From contig JAUWIR010000022.1 of the NCBI GenBank assembly GCA_030605265.1, positions 1 through 16,729 on the forward strand: a stretch of 16,729 bases of DNA, read 5' to 3'. Of this stretch, positions 1 through 7,109 are shown piece after piece (the first letter of the stretch is position 1; each line of letters begins with the position of its first letter). The stretch comes from Pseudomonadota bacterium (GTDB lineage Bacteria; SZUA-182; DTGQ01). The notes beneath the pieces are model-generated. The model ran no database searches and was not told the DNA's origin. It saw only the letters and a program-made list of their open reading frames with translations. Both the position numbers and the translations under genes were made by a program.

Positions 1-2
1 CT

Positions 3-1304
3 CCTTTTGAAACCCCTAATATGCAAGCTTTGCTGATGATCCCCATTTGGGCCCATGATCAATTATTCGGATTTATAGGGTTTGAAAATTTGACCGATCC
101 AATTCATTGGAAGGAAGAAGATATTCGCTTTTTACGAATGATCGCTCAAATATTCAGGCGCTCAATCCGGGCTCATCACACTGAAGAAGAGCTGCGGAAA
201 ACAAGGGACCAACTTGAGGCAGTCTTTACCTGTATCGCTGATCCCTTAAATGTCATAGACCGATCTTATATTGTTTTGATGTGTAATCCCGCCAGGGCCG
301 AACTATTACATAGGAGAGTCGAAGATATTATAGGTCGAAAATGTTATGATGTGTTTCATAATAATACGGCCCCTTGTATTGCTTGTGCAGTTACGGATGT
401 TTTTCAAACCGGCAAACCATCCTATCGATTGCGTTGCAGGAAAAAACCTGATTGCACAGATTCGTGGTCTGATGTATTTGCTTTTCCTATACGAAACAGT
501 AACGGGGAAATTATTCAGGCTGTTGAATTTGCCAGAGATATCACTCAACGAAAAAAAGCGGAAGATGAAATTCAGAAGCTGTATGCAGCCCTTGAGAGAA
601 AGGTTGAAAAAAGAACTAAAGAGTTACGAAATATTCAGGAAGAATTATTGCTTAAAGAAAAGCTCGCCCTTATTGGGCAACTTATTGGGAGTGTGGGACA
701 TGAATTTCGAAGCTCTTTAACTATTCTTTCGGGCTCGCTCTATCTTTTGAAAAGTAGAGGGGATTCAGATGATATTGATGAATTAATTGATACCCTGGGA
801 GAAGAAATTCATAAAATGAGTAAATTTGTAGAGGACCTTTTAGATTTTTCCCGGACAACTTCTCCTAATTTTCAGCAGGTAGATTTGAAGGCCCTTCTTC
901 ATCGATTACTCCGAAAAATTGATATTTCTTCACAGATTGATGTTTCCCTGGATTTTCCTGAGGAGTTCCCTCAGGCCTATGTTGATCAGGATCATGTTGA
1001 GCAGATTTTTCATAATCTTATCTCAAATGCTGTTGAGGCTATGCCTTCAGGAGGTAATTTAACTATTACGGGAAAGCAAGAGAAGGGTAAAATAGCCCTC
1101 TCTTTCACTGATTCGGGAGTGGGCATTCCCCCCATAAATATCCGGAAGATATTTACTCCTCTTTATACTACCAAGACCAAGGGAACAGGCCTTGGATTAT
1201 CAATTATTAATATGCTTATTCATAAAAATAAAGGGAAAGTAACTGTTGAAAGCACACCTCATCAAGGCACTACTTTTCATATTACTTTTAATAAACCTTA
1301 CTAG
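3..1304 (+). CDS. Sensor histidine kinase, GAF-PAS-HisKA-HATPase (5' partial)
   Basis: This is a cytoplasmic-type sensor histidine kinase whose start lies outside the window: the frame is open back to base 3, and the first ATG at 21 falls inside a GAF domain (GFIGFEN, followed by an acidic W-x-EED helix). Counting from that ATG, a PAS domain spans about residues 62-178. A helical linker follows, then the HisKA helix with phospho-acceptor His227 and an HATPase domain with N-box N332/N336, a G1 box DSGVGI at 364-369 and a G2 box GTGLGLSI at 388-395. No membrane segment is visible. Two things are odd. The H-box reads GHEFRSSL, without the usual Asn/Thr-Pro after the Arg. The PAS domain carries Cys108, Cys119 and Cys122 (PCIAC), a cysteine pattern seen in some PAS kinases that may bind metal or sense redox (inference). 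No response regulator gene adjoins it. The family call is firm; the signal is unknown. Confidence 0.9.
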   Translation, partial: PFETPNMQALLMIPIWAHDQLFGFIGFENLTDPIHWKEEDIRFLRMIAQIFRRSIRAHHTEEELRKTRDQLEAVFTCIADPLNVIDRSYIVLMCNPARAELLHRRVEDIIGRKCYDVFHNNTAPCIACAVTDVFQTGKPSYRLRCRKKPDCTDSWSDVFAFPIRNSNGEIIQAVEFARDITQRKKAEDEIQKLYAALERKVEKRTKELRNIQEELLLKEKLALIGQLIGSVGHEFRSSLTILSGSLYLLKSRGDSDDIDELIDTLGEEIHKMSKFVEDLLDFSRTTSPNFQQVDLKALLHRLLRKIDISSQIDVSLDFPEEFPQAYVDQDHVEQIFHNLISNAVEAMPSGGNLTITGKQEKGKIALSFTDSGVGIPPINIRKIFTPLYTTKTKGTGLGLSIINMLIHKNKGKVTVESTPHQGTTFHITFNKPY

Positions 1305-2653
1305 CATTTAACGTATCTAATGTAACGAAGTGAATTTGGTTTCAAAGGGCATTCTTCGGCAATTTTAAAGCCGTCAATAATTTTTTTATCCCGAAGATCA
1401 TAAAGTCTGGGGACCATTTGGTCTCTGATATCAGTTACTTGCATGGGATTAATATGGATTTTAGTCCCACCTTCAAATCCGGCTGGGTTGTTAATTCTCC
1501 ATTTGATCAGAATGTGCCATGGCATAGGCACAATAGTGTCTCTTGGGCAATAGTACCATTCCTCATTACAGGAAATATTGCTACCCATAGCTGCGTGGCA
1601 GGCGTGAACAAGGTTGCTGAAGCCACGAAGCTCTTTATCGTTATGGTCAGTTGGACGAAAATTTTCACTTTTCGAATAAATAACTAAAGTCGGGTGGATA
1701 TGACCTATATCCACAAAGGCGATAGCGTGATCATTTTCCGCAATTACCAGATTATTATAGCTGGCAAAATTTACAGCCAGTTCATTGTAGATATTGGGAT
1801 ATTGACCCACTAAATTTAATTCCCGTTCTACTGAAGACCCCCATTCATCCAAAGCTACTAACTGTTTATGTAAATGATCAAATGAGGCCCCTGCATCATG
1901 GAGCCAATTTTGAAATACGCTGATGTATCTCACATAACGGTTTTGAGCATAAATATCTTTCATTGCCTCTATAGTAAATTTAAAATATTGGAAATGTTCT
2001 TCTTGAGTTAATTTACCTGAAGAACAAAGCTCATCCGTATATTCCGCCCCTTCCTGGTAATGCTTTCCAGCTACAATGAGTTCATGTCCGCCACAGAAAA
2101 AAGCATTGGCCATCTCTAATTTTTCATGGATATTTTTTCCGTTGATCTCCTCCGGCGAAAGCCCTGAGAGTTTTAATTTGAGGTTGATGATTCCCAAGAC
2201 ATGATCCATTCCCTGTTTTTGACTGATATAACGTTCTTTCCATTTTTTATTTTCACCTTGAAGCTGAAAGTGATAGTTTTTTTTCCAATAATCAGTAGTT
2301 ACAATTTCAAATAAATTAGGAATGCGTCGAAAATCTGCAGGATGGTTGAATATTTCATCAGGATTCAGCCGTGAAAGAATTTTATCTTGTCCATTTTGTA
2401 TAATCAGTCTCCCCTTTTCAGGGGGAGTGTTAAAATATTTGCTTTGGCAAAAATTACAATACTCTTCTCCATTGGGAGAAGGCTTAATTTTTTCTCGATT
2501 TTTTGGTTTGGCATTGGTGATGGGTTTATTTTTTCTTCCCGGTATAGTCCACACTTCCAAATCTGTAAATGGGTTGATTTGCTTGGTTGTCCCATCGGGC
2601 ATTATTCTATAAATTGACTTTTGAACGCGACTTAAGCTTTGCTGAAATTGCAT
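1301..2653 (-). CDS. DUF4921/galactose-1-phosphate uridylyltransferase-like protein
   Basis: This 450-residue protein resembles the DUF4921 group of the GalT/HIT-fold nucleotidyltransferases. An N-terminal CNFC pair (Cys66, Cys69) followed by K-x3-TP resembles the zinc-binding CxxC of GalT. GASFDHLHKQL at 255-265 corresponds to the HxH active-site segment of GalT, making His262 the likely nucleophile by analogy. A second conserved-looking block, MPWHILIKWR, lies at 377-386. The substrate cannot be read from the sequence; transfer of a nucleotide to a sugar phosphate is the family expectation, not shown here. The start is supported by AGGGAG at 2662-2667, eight bases upstream. The gene lies 235 bases downstream of the secretin gene on the same strand and ends by overlapping the stop codon of the convergent kinase gene. 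A role in the pilus is not indicated. Confidence 0.72.
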   Translation of the reverse strand: MQFQQSLSRVQKSIYRIMPDGTTKQINPFTDLEVWTIPGRKNKPITNAKPKNREKIKPSPNGEEYCNFCQSKYFNTPPEKGRLIIQNGQDKILSRLNPDEIFNHPADFRRIPNLFEIVTTDYWKKNYHFQLQGENKKWKERYISQKQGMDHVLGIINLKLKLSGLSPEEINGKNIHEKLEMANAFFCGGHELIVAGKHYQEGAEYTDELCSSGKLTQEEHFQYFKFTIEAMKDIYAQNRYVRYISVFQNWLHDAGASFDHLHKQLVALDEWGSSVERELNLVGQYPNIYNELAVNFASYNNLVIAENDHAIAFVDIGHIHPTLVIYSKSENFRPTDHNDKELRGFSNLVHACHAAMGSNISCNEEWYYCPRDTIVPMPWHILIKWRINNPAGFEGGTKIHINPMQVTDIRDQMVPRLYDLRDKKIIDGFKIAEECPLKPNSLRYIRYVKC

Positions 2654-2661
2654 AGAGATTT

Positions 2662-2667
2662 CTCCCT
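2662..2667 (-). promoter_or_regulatory. Shine-Dalgarno site of the DUF4921-like gene
   Basis: AGGGAG on the minus strand, eight bases before the ATG at 2653, supports that start codon. Confidence 0.6.
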
Positions 2668-2801
2668 AATATTTAAGTTAATGGTTTTTTGCATCCTGGT
2701 TAATAAAAAAGTTAGTTTTATTGTAACAATTTTACTCAAAAACTAAGTATTAAAATAGCAAACATTAAAGATAAAATCAATACAATTATCGTCAATTTAT
2801 C

Positions 2802-2823
2802 ACCAAATTTAATAAAATTTGGT
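2802..2823. repeat. 9-bp perfect inverted repeat in the gap after the secretin gene
   Basis: ACCAAATTT and AAATTTGGT flank a four-base loop (AATA) in the otherwise featureless, very AT-rich gap 2654-2888 between the secretin gene and the DUF4921-like gene. It could be a weak hairpin at the end of the pilus transcript or a dyad operator for the next gene. The stem is mostly A-T and no T-run follows on either strand, so it is not a convincing intrinsic terminator. I see no other signal in this gap apart from the downstream Shine-Dalgarno site. Confidence 0.4.
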
Positions 2824-2888
2824 CTTTAACAATTACTCATACCATTTTATATTTAAAATTCAAATAGTTAATATTATAAAAAGGAAGC

Positions 2889-4220
2889 TCAGTCATTTTT
2901 TTCAGTTTTGGCTTGTTTTTCCATTTCTTCGATTTTTTCCTGCCACTGTTTCATTTCATTTTGCAGATTTCCAACTTTATTTGGGGTTTGTCCACTGGAT
3001 GAAGCTGATATTATATGTGGAGTAAGCAGGATGACTAATTCCTTTTTTTTTGTTTGCTTAGAATAATTGGAAAAAAAGATCGGCCCTATTATGGGGATAC
3101 TGCCCAAAATAGGGAAACGGGCTATATTTTCTATTTCCGAGTTTCGAATAAGGCCGCCAATAAAAATAGTTTCACCTGATTTAACCATAATTGAAGTGGT
3201 CACTGAAGTGGTATTTTTTTGAGGTATTCCGCCCTCCAAACCCCCGGTACTTACTTCAGGATGAATAGTTAAGATAATGGTCCCATCATTCGCTATATGA
3301 GGTGTCAGTTCTAATTGTGTGCCGACATCTACAAATTCCACTGATTGTAGAGTGCTGGTCTCAGTGGTGGTGGTTTGATAATAGCCTATTTTCCCACCAA
3401 TAAGAATTTGAGCTGATTTGCCATCTAAAACTAAAAGGCGAGGAGTAGCCAGTGTTTTTACATCTCCCGTTTTTTCTAAAGCGCTTAATTTCAAATAAAA
3501 AGAGGGTTTTGTAATTCCAAAAAAGAACTGACTGGGATCATTGACCATATTTTCTGAAGTAAATTGAGGTCCTGGAGTATTTACTTGTCCCCTATCGGTT
3601 TTCCCATCAAAGCTATCTCCCCAATCGAATCCGTACAAGGTATCGTCATTTAAGGTAATCTCTAAAATCCGGGTTTCAATAAGGGCCTGTTTTGGAGGAA
3701 TATCTATAGATGATATGAGGTTTTCAATTTTGGGAAAAATCTTTTCCTCACTTTCTACCAGCAGTAATCTTTCTTTTGAATAGGCAGTTGTTCTTGCATC
3801 TTTAAAAGACCATTGGACCATGGCGGTAAGTTCTGTAAGGTCGGCATAGTTGATGGGGAATATTTTAATAGTTACATCTTTTTCATTTTTATTTTTACCT
3901 TTTTCAACAATATAAACAGTTCCTTCTTTTCGCCAATTCAGCCCCATGGTTTTAGTTATAGCAGTTAAAGTATCCTCTAAATCCGCATTGCTAAGATGTA
4001 GACTGATTCGTCCTGTGACCTCTGGTGTGCTAATAATATTCAGGTTATTTTTTATAGCCAAGACCTTTAATAGCGTTTTAATATCCATATCTTGAATATT
4101 TAATGAAGGATTATTCATAGGTCCCGGAACTTCCTCAGCCCTGGCAAATCCTGAAAGGAAAATCAATAAAATAAAGGGGAGAAGATAAGTAACCTTTTTT
4201 TTTCTTTTATCGGTAATCAT
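2889..4220 (-). CDS. pilQ: Compact PilQ/MshL-like outer-membrane secretin
   Basis: This secretin should form the outer-membrane pore through which the pilus emerges. A Sec signal peptide runs to about residue 28 (KRKKK, hydrophobic core, ARA|EE). An N0/STN domain follows at about 38-107, then one N1-type domain at about 115-175, then the secretin barrel domain at about 178-405. The barrel domain contains LATPRLLVLDGKSAQILIG (257-275), VDVGTQLELTPHI (298-310) and the C-terminal signature GGLIRN...FPILGSIPIIGPIF (355-382). There is no lipobox. The 443 residues are short for PilQ or MshL: AMIN and extra N-domains are absent, and the tail after residue 405 is a charged, probably coiled-coil segment. 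The gene is last in the pilMNOPQ order. A GAGGT Shine-Dalgarno site precedes the ATG. A 91-base palindromic element separates it from the upstream gene. Confidence 0.93.
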   Translation of the reverse strand: MITDKRKKKVTYLLPFILLIFLSGFARAEEVPGPMNNPSLNIQDMDIKTLLKVLAIKNNLNIISTPEVTGRISLHLSNADLEDTLTAITKTMGLNWRKEGTVYIVEKGKNKNEKDVTIKIFPINYADLTELTAMVQWSFKDARTTAYSKERLLLVESEEKIFPKIENLISSIDIPPKQALIETRILEITLNDDTLYGFDWGDSFDGKTDRGQVNTPGPQFTSENMVNDPSQFFFGITKPSFYLKLSALEKTGDVKTLATPRLLVLDGKSAQILIGGKIGYYQTTTTETSTLQSVEFVDVGTQLELTPHIANDGTIILTIHPEVSTGGLEGGIPQKNTTSVTTSIMVKSGETIFIGGLIRNSEIENIARFPILGSIPIIGPIFFSNYSKQTKKKELVILLTPHIISASSSGQTPNKVGNLQNEMKQWQEKIEEMEKQAKTEKND

Positions 4221-4267
4221 TATTTACCTCACATTAGCCCTAAAAGTTTTTCATTTAACTGTGTTAG

Positions 4268-4358
4268 GGGGTCAGGTCTTTAATTATCAGTTTTTGTTAA
4301 AAGTATTAGTGCTCAAATAAACCGCTGTTAAAAAACTGATAATTAAAGACCTGACCCC
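4268..4358. repeat. Perfect 28-bp inverted repeat (REP/MITE-like palindrome)
   Basis: Arms 4268-4295 and 4331-4358 are exact reverse complements over 28 bases; the outer ends read GGGGTCAGGTC and GACCTGACCCC. The 35-base loop does not obviously pair. The element lies seven bases beyond the stop codon of the PilP-like gene and 47 bases before the secretin start, inside a co-directional gene series. In RNA it would form a very stable stem without a following U-run, so it fits a 3' stabiliser or processing site better than a terminator. The sharp ends and GC-rich tips suggest a small mobilised palindrome. From memory, similar GGGGTCAGGTC ends recur in environmental genomes near IS200/RAYT-type transposases; I could not check this. 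Confidence 0.85.
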
Positions 4359-4364
4359 ATGGTT

Positions 4365-4856
4365 TCATTTTAAAGTTAATGTTACCTGCCTGCCATTTTT
4401 AATCAGGATAACCTTTGCTTCATCTATCTCTAACAGTTGGTACCCTGAAATAGTCTGATCGATAAGCAAAGGTTGGTTATTAATTACAGCCATGGGAGGA
4501 TCTCCCGGGAAAGTGGCCTCAAGTTTCAATTTGGGTCTTGATCTTGTTCTTTTTCTTTTTGCCGCTTTTATTTTTTTAAAATCAAAGATGTTTCTTTCCA
4601 AATTTTCCGGCCATTCTTCAAGGGTTGCTTTTTTCCCTTTTACTAAAGGTAGATCACTTAATTTTTCTATAATGAGAACACTTTCCTTTGATAAATAAGA
4701 AGTGGATTTTTTCCTGGTATATTTAGAGGAAGAGGAACTCTTTTGAAAAGAGGTAATTTTTTCTTTAATTGGTCTTTTAAAGACAACGGCTATCAATAAT
4801 ATAGCTGATAAGAGGGTTACTTTTATTATTTGAGACCGAGAACTGTTTGTTTCCAT
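4365..4856 (-). CDS. PilP/GspC-like inner-membrane pilus assembly protein
   Basis: This bitopic inner-membrane protein probably links the PilNO platform to the secretin. One membrane helix spans about residues 11-26. A basic Ser/Lys-rich linker follows, then ERNIFDF (87-93), which resembles the RNIF-type segment of GspC-like proteins. The C-terminal beta domain (about 112-163) shows the pattern seen in PilP, GspB and GspC homology regions: A-V-I-N-N-Q, an x-GYQLLEID turn, then V-I-L-I-K-N-G-R. It contains no cysteine, so unlike classical PilP it is not a lipoprotein. The 163-residue length is close to PilP. Its place between the PilO-like gene (10 bases upstream) and the secretin gene supports the PilP role. 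The exact subfamily is uncertain. Confidence 0.75.
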   Translation of the reverse strand: METNSSRSQIIKVTLLSAILLIAVVFKRPIKEKITSFQKSSSSSKYTRKKSTSYLSKESVLIIEKLSDLPLVKGKKATLEEWPENLERNIFDFKKIKAAKRKRTRSRPKLKLEATFPGDPPMAVINNQPLLIDQTISGYQLLEIDEAKVILIKNGRQVTLTLK

Positions 4857-4866
4857 TTTTTTATTT

Positions 4867-5442
4867 TTATTCCTTTATGGAAATATTCAATGCCCTTGAA
4901 ACCAACAAATTCTTGGGTGTAAAGACATCAAAGACAATTTCTTGAGATAAATTTTTATCAGAGTCTGATTTAGCCTCCATTTTTATTGATCGTATTTGCA
5001 AGGTGGGGATATTTTTTTCCAATAGAGACAATAAACGATAGGAAGCCGGAAACTCACCATCCAGTTTAAGAAAAAAGGAATTATGCCGATAATTTTCAGT
5101 TTCCTCCTCAACCTTAGGATGGATTAATAATACCTTAAGTCCCAAATCTGCGGCCATAGTATCTAAATTTTGCATAATGTCCCAGATAAAATCATTTTGA
5201 AAAAAATTAGTTTCAAGTTTTTGAATCTCTTGGCGCAAATTTGCTTTTTTCCCCTTAACAAAAGAGAGCTTTTCTTTTAAGTCATTGATGGAGATATTTT
5301 TTTCAGAAAGGTACTTTTTTTCAGTTTCTAATCCTTTAATTTTCAAGTTTATCGGTTTTTGAATAAGAAAAAGATAACTTACTGCCAGCAATAAACCCAA
5401 ACCGAAAAAAGCTATGTCTACTTGTTTTTGATTAAAGCGCAT
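4867..5442 (-). CDS. pilO: PilO-like type IV pilus alignment protein
   Basis: This is an inner-membrane protein of the pilus alignment complex. A single N-terminal membrane helix lies at about residues 8-27, a predicted coiled coil (Lys/Glu-rich heptads) at about 33-80, and a periplasmic ferredoxin-like domain in the remainder, with FPASYRLLSLLEKN at about 131-144 as in PilO/GspM-type proteins. The 191 residues match PilO. It lies 28 bases after the PilN-like gene and 10 bases before the PilP-like gene. Sequence conservation in PilO is low, so the assignment rests on architecture and gene order. Confidence 0.82.
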   Translation of the reverse strand: MRFNQKQVDIAFFGLGLLLAVSYLFLIQKPINLKIKGLETEKKYLSEKNISINDLKEKLSFVKGKKANLRQEIQKLETNFFQNDFIWDIMQNLDTMAADLGLKVLLIHPKVEEETENYRHNSFFLKLDGEFPASYRLLSLLEKNIPTLQIRSIKMEAKSDSDKNLSQEIVFDVFTPKNLLVSRALNISIKE

Positions 5443-5470
5443 TGTTTTTCCAATTTAATGTTTTTTTTAT

Positions 5471-6070
5471 TTATGATTCTTGCTGTCCTGTTTCATAATA
5501 ATTAAGGGAGAGTTCAAAATGGATAAATTTCCCCTTTTTATCGTCAATATCCGATTTTATTAGAGTTACCTCGCCAAAAGATCTGTTTTTTTGAAGATTT
5601 AATAAGAAATTACCTAAATTTTTATAGGATTTGCCCAGGCCGCTGAGTTGCAGAGTATAGAAAAAATCCATTTGCCCTTTATCGGGAGTATTCATTCCTT
5701 TTTCCAGCAACAGATTAATGAGTCGTATTTCAGGGTCTATTGCATGAGCTAAATTAATCATGATAGGGGTAGTATAAGATCGTTCGTTGGTAAGATGGAG
5801 AAAAATTTCCCTTTTTTTTAGTAAAGGCTTAAGATTTTGGCAATCAAGATTTAAATTTTTTTCCAGCCGGGTTACTTTTTGATTATAGTCTCGGAGTATC
5901 TTCACCTTTCCATTAAGTTTGGTAAGTTTTATTAAAAAGGGCAGACTAACAAGAAGAAGGCTGATGATTAAGCAAAAAAGAAAGACCCCCCCTTTTTTAA
6001 CTCTGCTTTTAATAATTATTTTTTCAATAAGTTCTGAAGGAATTAAGTTAATCTCTTTTATCTCAGGCAT
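5471..6070 (-). CDS. pilN: PilN-like type IV pilus assembly protein
   Basis: This bitopic inner-membrane protein carries the diagnostic short cytoplasmic segment INLIPSE (residues 7-13), the PilN motif that docks into PilM. A membrane helix at about 28-48, a coiled-coil stretch and a periplasmic alpha/beta domain follow. The 199-residue length is typical of PilN. The start overlaps the end of the PilM gene by eight bases, consistent with translational coupling of two proteins that bind each other. Confidence 0.88.
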   Translation of the reverse strand: MPEIKEINLIPSELIEKIIIKSRVKKGGVFLFCLIISLLLVSLPFLIKLTKLNGKVKILRDYNQKVTRLEKNLNLDCQNLKPLLKKREIFLHLTNERSYTTPIMINLAHAIDPEIRLINLLLEKGMNTPDKGQMDFFYTLQLSGLGKSYKNLGNFLLNLQKNRSFGEVTLIKSDIDDKKGKFIHFELSLNYYETGQQES

Positions 6071-7109
6071 GTTTCATCCCTCTTAGCGCAAGCCCAAGGG
6101 CTATTTCAAACGATGGTTGTTCATTCATAATAGTATTTGCCTCATCCTGACAGATGACCTTTATACCGGTTTTTTGTTGAATGAAGTGAGGGAGGGATTT
6201 AATCATTTTACCCTTCCCTAAAAGAAGCGCTTGATTGATGACCCGTTGTTGAACTACGGAAACACAGTAGGAAAGCACCTTTTGAATTTCCCGGCAAAAT
6301 TCTTCCAGATTAGGATTGATTACTTCATAGACCACTTGGCAAAGTTCTTTTAGGGTCAAAGGCCCTATTTTTTCATCATCTTTATTTTCTGCTTTTCCAA
6401 ATTCCACTCCATACTGCTCAAGTACCTTTTCCGCTTTATCTTGAGATAATCCCAGTACTTTTTCGATTTTTCTTTTGACCATTTCCATTCCCCAGGGGAT
6501 TTCGCGAACAACAAGGATCTTTTCATCTACTATGGTCATGATGATGGTGCCGGTTTCTTCAATGTAAAAAATGAATTGATCTTTTATGCTCGTCTCCTGC
6601 AGATAGTTAATCGTCCTGAATAGGGACATATATCGAGGTTCAATAGCCAGAGGATTTAAACCTACCTGTTGTAATACTTCAAAATACCAAAGGATGTCCT
6701 CTCTTTTGGCGGCAATGAGTAAAGCTGATTTGTGGGGGCGTTGATCAAAGGAGGGAAGATTTAAATAATCAATCACGTTTTCTTCCAAAGGGGAGGAAAG
6801 GTAATTTCCCGCTTCTCTGAGTATGGCCTGCTCAGCATCTTCATCCTCTTTTAAGCTGAAGGTGAAAGGAGTGCTGGTGATATACCCTGTCGGTAAAGTA
6901 ACTATTGTTTGTTTTCCTTTAATTTGAGCGCTTTTTATCAGCTCTTTGAGTTTATTAAATAATACCTCTTTATCCTGATTTGATTTAATCTCAACCTGAG
7001 AGGCGCTATGTACGAAAAATGTGCCGGCTTGTTTTTTTAATTGCAAGAGTCTTATTTTGTTTGAATTTATATCCAGTCCGATTGGTGAGTAACCAGATTT
7101 CGTTAACAT
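6063..7109 (-). CDS. pilM: PilM actin-like type IV pilus platform protein
   Basis: PilM is the cytoplasmic actin-like ATPase-fold protein that binds the PilN tail and links the inner-membrane complex to the motor. The N-terminus has SPIGLDINSNKIRLLQL (8-24), where PilM normally has a phosphate-1 loop (GLDIGS...K). Family landmarks include TLPTGYITSTPF (71-82) and the AIEPRYMSLFR segment (155-165). The expected phosphate-2 and adenosine motifs are degenerate: YIEETGTIIMTI at 182-193 lacks the usual Asp-Ile-Gly, and LLGKGKMIKSL at 296-306 replaces the glycine run. The 348-residue length is normal. The ATG abuts the stop codon of the PilX-like gene, with AGGTG in that gene's end serving as the ribosome site. 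Confidence 0.92.
   Translation of the reverse strand: MLTKSGYSPIGLDINSNKIRLLQLKKQAGTFFVHSASQVEIKSNQDKEVLFNKLKELIKSAQIKGKQTIVTLPTGYITSTPFTFSLKEDEDAEQAILREAGNYLSSPLEENVIDYLNLPSFDQRPHKSALLIAAKREDILWYFEVLQQVGLNPLAIEPRYMSLFRTINYLQETSIKDQFIFYIEETGTIIMTIVDEKILVVREIPWGMEMVKRKIEKVLGLSQDKAEKVLEQYGVEFGKAENKDDEKIGPLTLKELCQVVYEVINPNLEEFCREIQKVLSYCVSVVQQRVINQALLLGKGKMIKSLPHFIQQKTGIKVICQDEANTIMNEQPSFEIALGLALRGMKHA

Noticed and set aside
1418..1687. Plus-strand open frame of 89 codons
   Set aside because: It lies wholly antisense inside the DUF4921-like gene, shows no recognisable domain and has no clear ribosome site.
2654..2888. Promoter for the DUF4921-like gene
   Set aside because: Several weak A/T-rich -10-like hexamers exist, but none has a convincing -35 partner, so no promoter is called.
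4268..4358. The 28-bp palindrome as a rho-independent terminator
   Set aside because: The loop is long (35 bases), no T-run follows on either strand, and the next gene belongs to the same assembly system, so read-through is expected.
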